64,000 nt of DNA, from contig SFKZ01000006.1 in NCBI GenBank assembly GCA_004553595.1, positions 1-64,000 on the forward strand, written 5' to 3'. Origin of the DNA: Methanobrevibacter ruminantium. Lineage in GTDB: Archaea > Methanobacteriota > Methanobacteria > Methanobacteriales > Methanobacteriaceae. Positions 52,618 through 61,172 of the stretch are shown piece by piece; position 1 is the first letter of the stretch; the number at the start of each line of letters is the position of its first letter. The notes under the pieces were generated by a model. That model had not been told where the DNA came from. It saw only the letters and a program-made list of their open reading frames with translations, and made no database searches. A program made the position numbers and the translations under genes.

Positions 52618-54405
52618 ATGGCAAGAAAACCACGAAGAGCACCTCCTGAAAAACCGGCAAACGCTAAGCAGTCAATAAAGAACATATTCTCTCTCTTGAC
52701 AGGATATAAATTGAAGCTAAGCTTGACAGTTATCTGTGGAATCATATCAACAGTGTTTTCAGTGATAAGCCCTCTTTTAATCGGATTTGCTACAACTGCA
52801 ATATTTGATGGAATAAACTCCGGAAATATGAATTTGAATCATATAATCAATCTGCTCATTGCAATCGTGATTCTATACATCATAAGTGCAGTTTTCTCAT
52901 ATCTTCAAAGTTATCTCCTCTTGGACATAACAACTGACATCAGCTATAATCTTAGAAAGGACTTGATTGAAAAGATCACTCACTTGTCAATGAGTGATTT
53001 GGACATAAATACCAGAGGAGACATCTTATCAAGAATCACAAACGATGTAGACTCTCTCCAAACAGGAATTGTCCAAACATTCAACCAATTGTTGACAGGA
53101 GTCATTACAATTATAGGGGTTACAGTGATGATGCTTTCCATTAATCTATGGCTAACCCTCACTACAATCATATTGGTCCCAATCGCTTTCCTGATTATAA
53201 CCTACATAACCAAATACTCACAGGATTACTATCTAAAGCAGCTAAGGTATAGGGGAAACCTGAATGGGCAAATTGAGGAATCATTTACAGGACATGAAAT
53301 CATTCGATCATTCAATCAGGAAAAGGAATCCATGAGAATCTTTGAAGAGGAAAATGAGAATTGGTATGAACAGGAATGGAAATCCAAGTTCTTTTCAAGT
53401 CTATCAGGTCCTTTTGTACATTTCATTTCCAATCTGCAATATGTGATCATATCAGTTCTTGGAGCGGTTCTCGTACTCCAGAAAGCAATAAGCGTTGGGG
53501 ACATTTTGGCATTTATCCAATACTCCAAAAACTTCACAACACCTATTGAACAGATTACAAGAATAATGAACATGATACAGACTGCAATGGCAGCAAGTGA
53601 AAGAATATTCGAATTCCTTGAAATAAAGACTGAAGAAAACCCTTCAAAAGAGAAAATCAAGGAAATCAATGATGAGATAAGCTTTGAAAATGTCAACTTC
53701 GGATACAGTGAAGATGAACTTGTAATCAAAGACCTTTCATTCAAAGTCAAGAAGGGTGAGAAAATAGCTATTGTAGGAGAAACTGGAGCAGGAAAGACCA
53801 CAATAGTGAAACTGCTCATGAGATTCTATGACCTGAATAGCGGTGAGATAAAGATTGATGGCGTGAACATCAATAATTACGACAAGCATAGCGTAAGATC
53901 TCTTGTAGGAATGGTGCTTCAAGACACTTGGCTATTCAATGACACAATATACAACAATATATGTTATGGTAAATTGGATGCCACTGAAGAGGAAGTCATA
54001 AACGCTTCAAAAGAGGCTCATGCAGACCATTTCATAAGGCAAATCCCTGAAGGATACGAAAGTGAGCTTAACGAAGATGCGGACAATATCTCCCATGGTC
54101 AAAAGCAACTCCTGACAATTGCAAGAACCATTCTCTCAAACAAGCAGATACTGATTTTGGATGAAGCAACATCCTCAGTTGATACAAGAACGGAAAAAAT
54201 CATCCAAGAAGCTATGGATAAGCTGATGAAAGAGAGAACAAGCTTCATCATTGCTCACAGATTGTCAACTGTCAGAAATGCAGACAAGATAATTGTAATT
54301 GAAGATGGACATATCATAGAGCAAGGTTCACATGAAGAGCTATTGGAGCAAAAAGGATATTACTACAATACCTTGAATGCACAAAGAAAGGAGAATATCA
54401 TATGA
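52618..54405 (+). CDS. Heterodimeric ABC exporter, consensus-site subunit
   Basis: 595 residues with six membrane helices and an ATPase domain. Walker A is IVGETGAGKTT. Walker B LILDEATSSVD keeps the catalytic Glu. The signature is ISHGQKQLLTIART, deviating from LSGGQ, which pairs with the altered Walker B of its partner in such dimers. A basic N-terminus (ARKPRRAPPEK) precedes the first helix. It overlaps marR by 4 nt (ATGA). Confidence 0.93.
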   Translation: MARKPRRAPPEKPANAKQSIKNIFSLLTGYKLKLSLTVICGIISTVFSVISPLLIGFATTAIFDGINSGNMNLNHIINLLIAIVILYIISAVFSYLQSYLLLDITTDISYNLRKDLIEKITHLSMSDLDINTRGDILSRITNDVDSLQTGIVQTFNQLLTGVITIIGVTVMMLSINLWLTLTTIILVPIAFLIITYITKYSQDYYLKQLRYRGNLNGQIEESFTGHEIIRSFNQEKESMRIFEEENENWYEQEWKSKFFSSLSGPFVHFISNLQYVIISVLGAVLVLQKAISVGDILAFIQYSKNFTTPIEQITRIMNMIQTAMAASERIFEFLEIKTEENPSKEKIKEINDEISFENVNFGYSEDELVIKDLSFKVKKGEKIAIVGETGAGKTTIVKLLMRFYDLNSGEIKIDGVNINNYDKHSVRSLVGMVLQDTWLFNDTIYNNICYGKLDATEEEVINASKEAHADHFIRQIPEGYESELNEDADNISHGQKQLLTIARTILSNKQILILDEATSSVDTRTEKIIQEAMDKLMKERTSFIIAHRLSTVRNADKIIVIEDGHIIEQGSHEELLEQKGYYYNTLNAQRKENII

Positions 54406-55004
54406 ATGGGGAAAATAATTCAGATAAAGATTTGAAAGGCCATATCAATCATTTTAATCCTAATCAAGTGAATAATCAATTATTGTTCCATAAATTCATT
54501 ATGATAAATGAAATTCTGGATAAGAGAAATAAAAAGCAAAATCCAGAAATGAAAAGCATTACCAAGGGACAAGGAAGGTTAATTGGTTTTTTAAAAAGGA
54601 AAGATGGATTTTCCACTAAGGAATTGGCCGAAATATTGAATATAAGTGTCACTTCCCTTAATGAAACATTAAATAAGCTAGAACAGCAAAATTTCATCAG
54701 AAAAGTTCCATCCCCTAAAGACAAAAGGGTCTTGCTTGTTGAATTGACAGAAGAAGGAAGAGCAATTGAATTCAAAAATCATGAGGACATTGACATCTTT
54801 GACACTTTAAGTGAAGAGGAAAAGGAAAATCTGAATGAATATTTGAATCGTTTAACCATAGCGCTTCATAATAAATTCAAGGATGAAAACCCTGAAAAGT
54901 ATGAAAAGATAATTAAACACAGAAAGGAAATCTTTGAAAAATACTTTAAGGAATATAAGCCTCATGAAGAATGGGCAGGATTGTCTAATTGTGATAAAAA
55001 ATAG
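54402..55004 (+). CDS. MarR-family transcriptional regulator
   Basis: 200 residues. The winged helix is FSTKELAEILNISVTSLNETLNKLEQQNFIRKV followed by the wing SPKDKRVLLVELTEEG (about residues 68-118). C-terminal helices (EEEKENLNEYLNRLTIALHNKF) form the dimer interface. An N-terminal extension of about 50 residues is longer than usual. The start overlaps the exporter gene. It probably represses its own operon through the GGTACC sites; the ligand is unknown. Confidence 0.92.
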   Translation: MNGENNSDKDLKGHINHFNPNQVNNQLLFHKFIMINEILDKRNKKQNPEMKSITKGQGRLIGFLKRKDGFSTKELAEILNISVTSLNETLNKLEQQNFIRKVPSPKDKRVLLVELTEEGRAIEFKNHEDIDIFDTLSEEEKENLNEYLNRLTIALHNKFKDENPEKYEKIIKHRKEIFEKYFKEYKPHEEWAGLSNCDKK

Positions 55005-55058
55005 CCTTGCCTAATCTGAAAAATAAATAAAAAAGAATAAAAAAAGAATTAATAAAAC

Positions 55059-56090
55059 TTACTTTTTAGAATTTCCTAATTCGTAAGTCTTATTTACAAT
55101 AAGTTCAAATAAATTGTCTGTTTTAAGTTCAATTGGTTCATGAGGATTTACTATAAAGCTTAATGCCTGTTGAGTAATATCCTCTAAATCAGTTGTCCTA
55201 TACATCAAACCATTATCCACATAAAACTGGTCTACAGATAATGTGTCTCCAGGATAACATGAAATGACAGGAGTCTGTAGAATAGCCGCTTCCCTATTCA
55301 TTGTTCCACCTGCACCAATTACAAGATCACATGCCTTAATTATGCTTGAAGTGTCAACAGGTGGCTTAAGGATTGTTACATTCTTGATTCCTTCAAAAAT
55401 CTCTGCTTGCTCTTTAAATCTAGGAAGAATAAGAATATTAGCATATTCCTTTAGGACATCTACAACTGGAGATAAAACAGATTTTCTGCAATCAGTATTC
55501 AAATAAGAAGCAAGAGACGGTTCAGGTCTCATTAAGATAGTCTTTTGAAGTGGCAAGTCTAATCCCAAATCATCAAAGACATTCTCATTAAACTTAAAAT
55601 TGTTAAAGTGCATAAGCTCGGAAGTTCCGTTATACTTGATGATATCATTTGGATTTGCACCATACTGCATTAATTTCCATTCATCGATAATGCTTGGAAC
55701 TATAATCTTGCTGCATAATGGAAGAGTCAACTTATTTGCAGCCATTGCATGCTCATTATCCAGAACAAAAAGACTTGGAATTGCAAGACCAAATGCTACC
55801 CTTGGAAGTTCAATGGAATGCTTTGACAATGCCACATCAAAGTTTTCACCGGAAACAAGGTCTGCCAAGTCCACAACACGCTGTGCACTTTCCTTAAGCT
55901 TTTCTTCCAATGTGACCCCATGCTTACCTACAGATACAAAATCAATATCATACATATCCATTAATTTATGAATGTCACCGAATTTACGTGCAGTGACTAA
56001 AACATCCTCTCCCTCATTTTCAAAATACTTAATGACATCTTTAAAAAATCTTACATGAGGAGCATTTGATATATCAATCCATATTTTCAT
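55059..56090 (-). CDS. DUF354 family glycosyltransferase-like protein
   Basis: 343 residues, related in fold to GT-B enzymes and UDP-GlcNAc 2-epimerase. Start KIWIDISNAPHVRFFKDVI is diagnostic. The C-terminal half has LVIGAGGTMNREAAILQTPVISCYPG (about residues 258-283), the sugar-nucleotide-binding loop. Substrate not known, but a role in cell-envelope or glycan synthesis is plausible. GGTGATTTC precedes the ATG. Confidence 0.88.
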   Translation of the reverse strand: MKIWIDISNAPHVRFFKDVIKYFENEGEDVLVTARKFGDIHKLMDMYDIDFVSVGKHGVTLEEKLKESAQRVVDLADLVSGENFDVALSKHSIELPRVAFGLAIPSLFVLDNEHAMAANKLTLPLCSKIIVPSIIDEWKLMQYGANPNDIIKYNGTSELMHFNNFKFNENVFDDLGLDLPLQKTILMRPEPSLASYLNTDCRKSVLSPVVDVLKEYANILILPRFKEQAEIFEGIKNVTILKPPVDTSSIIKACDLVIGAGGTMNREAAILQTPVISCYPGDTLSVDQFYVDNGLMYRTTDLEDITQQALSFIVNPHEPIELKTDNLFELIVNKTYELGNSKK

Positions 56091-56116
56091 GAAATCACCT
56101 TTTATAAATATTATTT

Positions 56117-56128
56117 TAGTAATACTTA
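56117..56128 (-). promoter_or_regulatory. Weak metal-type site before DUF354
   Basis: TAGTAATACTTA contains the AAGTA-W-TACTT palindrome core except for its outer base, 27 bp upstream of the DUF354 start codon. It lacks the long A/T-run flanks, and may be chance or a weak member of the same regulon. Confidence 0.3.
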
Positions 56129-56236
56129 ATAAATTTTAGTAATAATTAAATAAAAAACAGCGAAAAATAATGAAAATAAATTAAAAGAATAAAAAAGATG
56201 GTTAAAAACAACCATTGAAAAGATTTTTGGTCAAGG

Positions 56237-56257
56237 TTTTTGACCGAAGGTCAAAAA
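56237..56257 (-). terminator. hypB terminator
   Basis: TTTTTGACC and GGTCAAAAA form a perfect 9-bp stem with a 3-nt loop, 8 nt behind the hypB stop. Further T-rich tracts follow on the minus strand. Confidence 0.65.
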
Positions 56258-56265
56258 ACTTGGAT

Positions 56266-56985
56266 TTAATGATGATGGTCATGATCATGACTGTGCTCAT
56301 GGTCGTGGTCATGATGATGGTGATGTTCAGCTTCGTGAGATTTAGCATCTTTAATAGCTTCAATCACTTCATCTAATCCTTTACCTTCTTTTAAGCTGGT
56401 TGTAATGACTTTTACATCAGGATTAAGTTTCTTAGCATCAGCAACCATTTTATCAGTGCTTGCACCAACAGCATCAGCTAAATCAATCTTATTGATGATA
56501 ATCAAGTTAGAGTCTTTGAAAATGTAAGGGTGTTTTTCTACAGTGTCATCACCTTCAGTAACACTGACAACAACAATTCTCATATGAGAACCTAATTGGA
56601 AGTCAACAGGACAGATTAAATTACCTACATTTTCAATGAAAAGATAATCGATATCATCAAGAGGAAGGTCACCTAAACCATGGCCCACCAAATGGGCATC
56701 CAAGTGACATTCTGTACCAGTGTTCAACCCGACAACAGGTGCATTGTGGGATTTGATTCTGTCAGCATCAAAATCACTTATGATATCTCCTGCAAGTACA
56801 CCGACTTTCTCATCAAGATTATCAATTAAGTCTTCAATAAGAGCTGTTTTACCAGATCCAATAGCTCCTACGAAGTCTATACAAAATATATCGTGGTCTT
56901 CCAATAAATGTAAATTCTTATGTGCTAATCTGTCATTAGCATCCATAATATTCTTTGCTATCTCTACATCTGCAATCTTATGCAT
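56266..56985 (-). CDS. hypB: Hydrogenase nickel-incorporation GTPase HypB, C-terminal His tail
   Basis: A GTPase that loads nickel into [NiFe] hydrogenases together with HypA. P-loop GAIGSGKTALIEDL (about residues 42-55); metal-site NTGTECHLDAHLVGHGL (about residues 93-109); ENVGNLICPVDFQLG and NKIDLADAVG follow. The last 30 residues are a His-Asp-Glu tail with more than ten His. In bacterial HypB such a stretch sits at the N-terminus. ATG 56985 follows GGTGA by 5 nt; the longer frame is unlikely. hypA lies upstream on the same strand. Confidence 0.96.
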   Translation of the reverse strand: MHKIADVEIAKNIMDANDRLAHKNLHLLEDHDIFCIDFVGAIGSGKTALIEDLIDNLDEKVGVLAGDIISDFDADRIKSHNAPVVGLNTGTECHLDAHLVGHGLGDLPLDDIDYLFIENVGNLICPVDFQLGSHMRIVVVSVTEGDDTVEKHPYIFKDSNLIIINKIDLADAVGASTDKMVADAKKLNPDVKVITTSLKEGKGLDEVIEAIKDAKSHEAEHHHHHDHDHEHSHDHDHHH

Positions 56986-57167
56986 ATGATTCACCTTCAA
57001 AACATGTAATTTTATAATAAGTTTAATAATTTTAAAAATTTGGACAATATTTTTAGTATTTTATTAAAAAAGTATTGAAATTATCAAAAGAAATATTAAG
57101 TATTCCAATAGAATTTTCTATTGTGAATTTTTAACTAATTTTAATGGAGGGGTAAAGAAGAATTTAA

Positions 57168-57551
57168 CTAATTTTCATCATCCTCTTTTTCAATACTAAT
57201 GCTTCTAACGGTAATGTCTTTACCATTTATGACTTGAACCCTATGACTTTCACATTCAGGACATAAAATCATAGGTGCATAGTGGTCACTATCATCAACA
57301 TTACCTATACCTTCAAAGCCACAATTGTGACATTTAATTTCAACATCAACAGTTTTAATGATCATCTCGGCATTTTTAGTTAATTCTTCACCTTCACACA
57401 TAACACCGAGCATAAACTTCAATTGTTCTGGATTCAACATAGCCAACTTTCCAATTTCAATAACCATTTCAGTAACTTCAATTGCATCATTAGCCTGTGC
57501 AGTTTCTAAAACTGTGTTGAAAATCCCTTGAGCCATAGCAAATTCGTGCAT
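57168..57551 (-). CDS. hypA: Hydrogenase maturation nickel chaperone HypA
   Basis: 127 residues. The N-terminal nickel site MHEFAMAQ keeps Met1-His2-Glu3. The zinc site is CHNCGFEG (about residue 74) with CPECESHRV (about residue 97). In archaeal HypA a spacer between the two Cys pairs is common. GGAGATATT precedes the ATG. It is separated from hypB by 180 bp, and the two may have separate promoters; a metal-type operator lies at 57658. Confidence 0.96.
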   Translation of the reverse strand: MHEFAMAQGIFNTVLETAQANDAIEVTEMVIEIGKLAMLNPEQLKFMLGVMCEGEELTKNAEMIIKTVDVEIKCHNCGFEGIGNVDDSDHYAPMILCPECESHRVQVINGKDITVRSISIEKEDDEN

Positions 57552-57607
57552 TCAATATCTCCAAATATAAATTAATTAAATTATAATATAATATTTTAAT
57601 TAATATA

Positions 57608-57614
57608 ATATAAA
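57608..57614 (-). promoter_or_regulatory. hypA: hypA TATA box
   Basis: TTTATAT on the minus strand, about 58 nt before the hypA ATG. Confidence 0.45.
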
Positions 57615-57657
57615 ACTATTGTTGATTAATCAAACAATTATTATTTAACTAATTCGT

Positions 57658-57670
57658 AAGTAATACTTTT
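57658..57670 (-). promoter_or_regulatory. Metal-type operator before hypA
   Basis: AAGTAATACTTTT is the same palindrome core (AAGTA-W-TACTT) with T-run flank as at the P1B ATPase and importer genes, here as a single copy about 45 bp upstream of the TATA box. Confidence 0.45.
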
Positions 57671-57768
57671 TAAAAAAAAAAAAAAAATTAAATGAATAAA
57701 AAAGAGAGTTAATTCAAAAAATAGGGAAATTAAAAGAGAATAAAAGAAAATAAAAAAAGTTATTAAAT

Positions 57769-58689
57769 TTATCTTAAAGCATCAGCAATCAATTTAGCTA
57801 CAGAGATGCAGCTAACATCTGATTTCAATGTGTCTGTACTTGACAAGTCACGAGCTCCTGCAGCCATGATCTTTAAAACAGCATCATTTACAAGCACTGG
57901 GTGAACACAACAGACATCTACAGATTTTGCACCATGCTCTTTTAGGATACCTATTGCATTTACAATTGTTCCACCGGTAGCAATAATGTCATCAATGATG
58001 ACTGCTTCTTTTCCAGCTACAGAATCAATGTTAACTTTAGAATCCTTTTTAACCTTATCAAGATCTTCTGTGTCAAAATCACATTGAACATCAACGATTC
58101 TGGTTTCAACCTTGTCAGGACCTAATCTGACTTTGCTCATATAGGTACAATTGCAGCCGAGAATTTCAGCTATTTCCTCTGCAAATCCTAAAGCACCTTT
58201 ATCTGGAGCGATGATTATAGGGTTTTCCACCTTGTCAGCAATGTATTCTGCAATTGGTGCCATAGCAGAAAGGTTTGCAGTTGGAATGTTGAAGAAGTCT
58301 CTGACACTGTCTTCATGCAAGTTGATTGAAATGAATTCATCTGCACCGGATTCTTCAATCAAGTTGGATACCAATTGAGCGGAAATGGCTTCCCCATCTT
58401 TAAATCTTAATTCCTGTCTACCATAACCCAAATATGGGACAACCACTTTAATATGCTCTGCACCTAAGTCTTTAAGAGTTCTAAGTATAAATAACAATTC
58501 AATTAAATTTTCATCTTGAGGAAAACCGGTTGATTGAATAACTGTAACATTCTTTTCAACTTCCCCTTTAATCCTAACATACCTTTCTCCATCTGGGAAT
58601 TTTTTAGTTTCAAGAGGACATAAGGTTTCTCCTAATTCCTTAGCAACGTTTGCTGCCAATTTTTGTGATGCTGAACCACCAATTATCAA
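57769..58689 (-). CDS. prs: Ribose-phosphate pyrophosphokinase
   Basis: Makes PRPP from ribose-5-phosphate and ATP for nucleotide, His and Trp synthesis. Motifs: KKFPDGERYVRIKGEVEKNV (about residues 28-47), the catalytic loop IIAPDKGALGFAEEIA (about residues 155-170) and the PRPP site AVIIDDIIATGGTIVNA (about residues 212-228). The likely start is TTG 58689, after GGTGATTA; the open frame extends four codons. Length 306 is normal for archaeal enzymes. Confidence 0.95.
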   Translation of the reverse strand: MIIGGSASQKLAANVAKELGETLCPLETKKFPDGERYVRIKGEVEKNVTVIQSTGFPQDENLIELLFILRTLKDLGAEHIKVVVPYLGYGRQELRFKDGEAISAQLVSNLIEESGADEFISINLHEDSVRDFFNIPTANLSAMAPIAEYIADKVENPIIIAPDKGALGFAEEIAEILGCNCTYMSKVRLGPDKVETRIVDVQCDFDTEDLDKVKKDSKVNIDSVAGKEAVIIDDIIATGGTIVNAIGILKEHGAKSVDVCCVHPVLVNDAVLKIMAAGARDLSSTDTLKSDVSCISVAKLIADALR

Positions 58690-59055
58690 AATAATCACCA
58701 AAATTATTGTAGTTAATCATAAAATTTTATTAATTAATCCAATTAATAATATACTAATATCTTTATAAATGTTTATAATTAAATATTACTATTTTAAAAA
58801 AATCAGAACATCAATAGTTAATATTTTTATAAAAATCCATTAGAAAAACAAAAAGTGTAAAATTAAACTGAAAATTAAAAAAGTTTTAAAAAAAATAGCA
58901 AAAATAAAACAAAGAATTAAAAATAGTGAAAAGTTAAAAAAAGTAAAATAAAAAAGGCAAAATAAAAATCAGAAAAAAAAAAGATTTTTGAAATAAAAAA
59001 AGTAAAAAAAAAGTAAAAAAGAGTAAAAAAAGTAAAAAAATAGAAAAATTATTTT

Positions 59056-60153
59056 TTATCTGCTTACAGCTTCATTGCTGTCTCTTCTAATGGATACAGT
59101 ATGAGCCAATACTAAGGATCCCAAGAACATGAATGTCAGTAAAGCCATACCGTTTACAGTCCTGTTGAATAAGAAAAGACCAATGATTGCTTGGGAAACA
59201 AAACCGGTAAGGGAACCAATTAAAAGAACCTCTTTACCAAGGTATTTCCTATTTTTACTTTCTCTTTTATGCCTGTATTCCCTTAAAATCATTAATCCAA
59301 CGATAATGGTTCCTAAAACTATTAAGAGCAATATCAAGAATGTGAGATATCCAAAGTCATAAGCATAACCAAAAATACCTGGAAGCATATAATCGATTGT
59401 ATCCTTTCTGGTTACCAATAGACCAAAGAAGAGAGGGAACGGTAAACCAAACATTAATATGAATTGCATTGGCAAACTGATATAACCATCAGCAAATCCG
59501 GAACTATTTGACCAGTAAGAGGATGCAGGGTCATGCCCAATTAACCAAGTATTTTCAACTACTAATTTTAAACTGGATAATGAATTTGCTGCAAGTCTTG
59601 AAATCCTAAGCACAGGAGAGAAAACTTCCATACCACTGATTCTTGCAACTATCTCTAATATTCCAAAAGCAACTAATGCGGCTCCAAAGAACATTCCGAT
59701 TCTTCTCAATGTAAGAATGGATTTTTGTCTAAAGGATTTTGAAATAATAGTGTATCCTATGAATAAACCAACAAACCATAATAATAAGAAAGATCTATGC
59801 ATTGCTCCTCCAAAGATAGTAATTGCTGCAAGAAGCATATAAACTATCCTTTTCAGCCGCGCTACATTAACCCCCGACTCTTCCATCACCTTCAGCGAAG
59901 CTAATGCAGTTATAATAGCTAAAAGAGCAATTGGGCCGAATGGGTGAGTAAATTCATGCTGACCAAATGACAATATCAGAAATGCTAAATCCGCTCCGAA
60001 TAAAATTGCAAATCCTCCAGATAAGAATAGGGATAGGAAAGTAACTACACTTAATGAAAAAGGAACTAGATTTAGAACAAATATCATGGTAGCAAGTAAA
60101 ATCAAACCTACTTCGACTATAAGTTGAAAATGATTTTGAGCTATCAATAACAT
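59056..60153 (-). CDS. Multi-pass membrane protein of unknown function
   Basis: 365 residues with about nine to ten hydrophobic segments and a charged loop (YRHKRESKNRKYLGKE, about residues 296-311). A loop after the fifth segment has LIGHDPASSYWSNSSGFADG. I recognise no transport or enzyme motif. ATG 60153 is preceded by TGTGAT. It lies downstream of the small secreted-type protein at 60425, on the same strand, between prs and lonB. Confidence 0.75.
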   Translation of the reverse strand: MLLIAQNHFQLIVEVGLILLATMIFVLNLVPFSLSVVTFLSLFLSGGFAILFGADLAFLILSFGQHEFTHPFGPIALLAIITALASLKVMEESGVNVARLKRIVYMLLAAITIFGGAMHRSFLLLWFVGLFIGYTIISKSFRQKSILTLRRIGMFFGAALVAFGILEIVARISGMEVFSPVLRISRLAANSLSSLKLVVENTWLIGHDPASSYWSNSSGFADGYISLPMQFILMFGLPFPLFFGLLVTRKDTIDYMLPGIFGYAYDFGYLTFLILLLIVLGTIIVGLMILREYRHKRESKNRKYLGKEVLLIGSLTGFVSQAIIGLFLFNRTVNGMALLTFMFLGSLVLAHTVSIRRDSNEAVSR

Positions 60154-60424
60154 GAAATCACACAATGAATAATTTTAATTTTTTAAGTTTTTAATTTGTA
60201 AACTGAATAATAAATAATCTTTAAAATATCTAAAATAACTTTTAAGATTATATATACATCATTATTTTTATTTAATTAAGTATTTAAATATTAGTAAAAT
60301 TAGAAAAAATTATTAAAAATTAGGGAAAATAGAGAAATTATTAAAAAATAGAAAGAATTATTAAAAAATAGAAAAAATAAAAAAAGAAAGAGAAAAGTTT
60401 GTTTTGAAAAAGGATTCAAAACTA

Positions 60425-60907
60425 TTAAATTAACATGATTTTAATATTACCTAACAAGATATCTGGAATAATCGGTAATGGGTTTACATGTGTAATACTT
60501 ATAGCAACAGCATCCCCACGAGAGTTTCCTTCGACCCAGTCATGTTGACGGATAGTATCTAAAATATTGTCTCCAAAAATGTGTGCAGCTGCCTGATCGT
60601 TAATGATCACTAAAACATGAGGGCTTACACCATAAGTATATTCCATAATCTCTTTAGCATCTTGATAAGGATTATCAGTCATATAAATGTTATGAAGAGT
60701 ATGACCATTTGCATTATGTGAACTTCCCGGATAAATCCAAGTAAAACCTCCATTTATACTCCATAAAGCAGCCATATCTACTCCGGGAATTCCTCCTTCA
60801 GTATCGTCTTGAGCTAAAATCAAAATACCGGAAAATGCAGTTATCGCTAAAAACAAAACAACGACAACAGCAATGATACCTACAGCTTTTTTTAATGTAG
60901 TTGCCAT
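60425..60907 (-). CDS. Membrane-anchored extracytoplasmic protein, unknown function
   Basis: About 160 residues. A short Lys-rich start (ATTLKKAVG) is followed by one membrane segment (IIAVVVVLFLAITAFSGILIL). The outside domain has His and Tyr-rich elements such as YPGSSHNANGHTLHNIYM. It ends in a second hydrophobic stretch. ATG 60907 follows GGTGGTGAT; the longer open frame is not supported. I recognise no family. Co-transcription with the membrane protein at 59056 is possible. Confidence 0.72.
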   Translation of the reverse strand: MATTLKKAVGIIAVVVVLFLAITAFSGILILAQDDTEGGIPGVDMAALWSINGGFTWIYPGSSHNANGHTLHNIYMTDNPYQDAKEIMEYTYGVSPHVLVIINDQAAAHIFGDNILDTIRQHDWVEGNSRGDAVAISITHVNPLPIIPDILLGNIKIMLI

Positions 60908-61172
60908 TTTATCACCACCATAATTCATCAAATTGAAAACGTCAATTGATAAAAATGAATTTCTTATAATTTTGCTATTATATTTGCTATAAGATGTTTT
61001 TACATCTAATTATTATTATAACACATTTTTAATATATAAACTTTTTGCATATAGAACAATAAAAATAAGTGAAAATAGCAATTATAAGAAGAAATCATTA
61101 AAATAAAGAAAATTAAAGTTAAAAAATAATAAGAGATAAAAAAAGAATAAAAAAATTAGAAAAATTAAGAGA

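Noticed and set aside
53316..53819. 167-codon frame on the minus strand inside the second ABC exporter gene
   Set aside because: The plus-strand frame carries all ABC motifs; this frame is its shadow with Ser/Leu-rich random composition.
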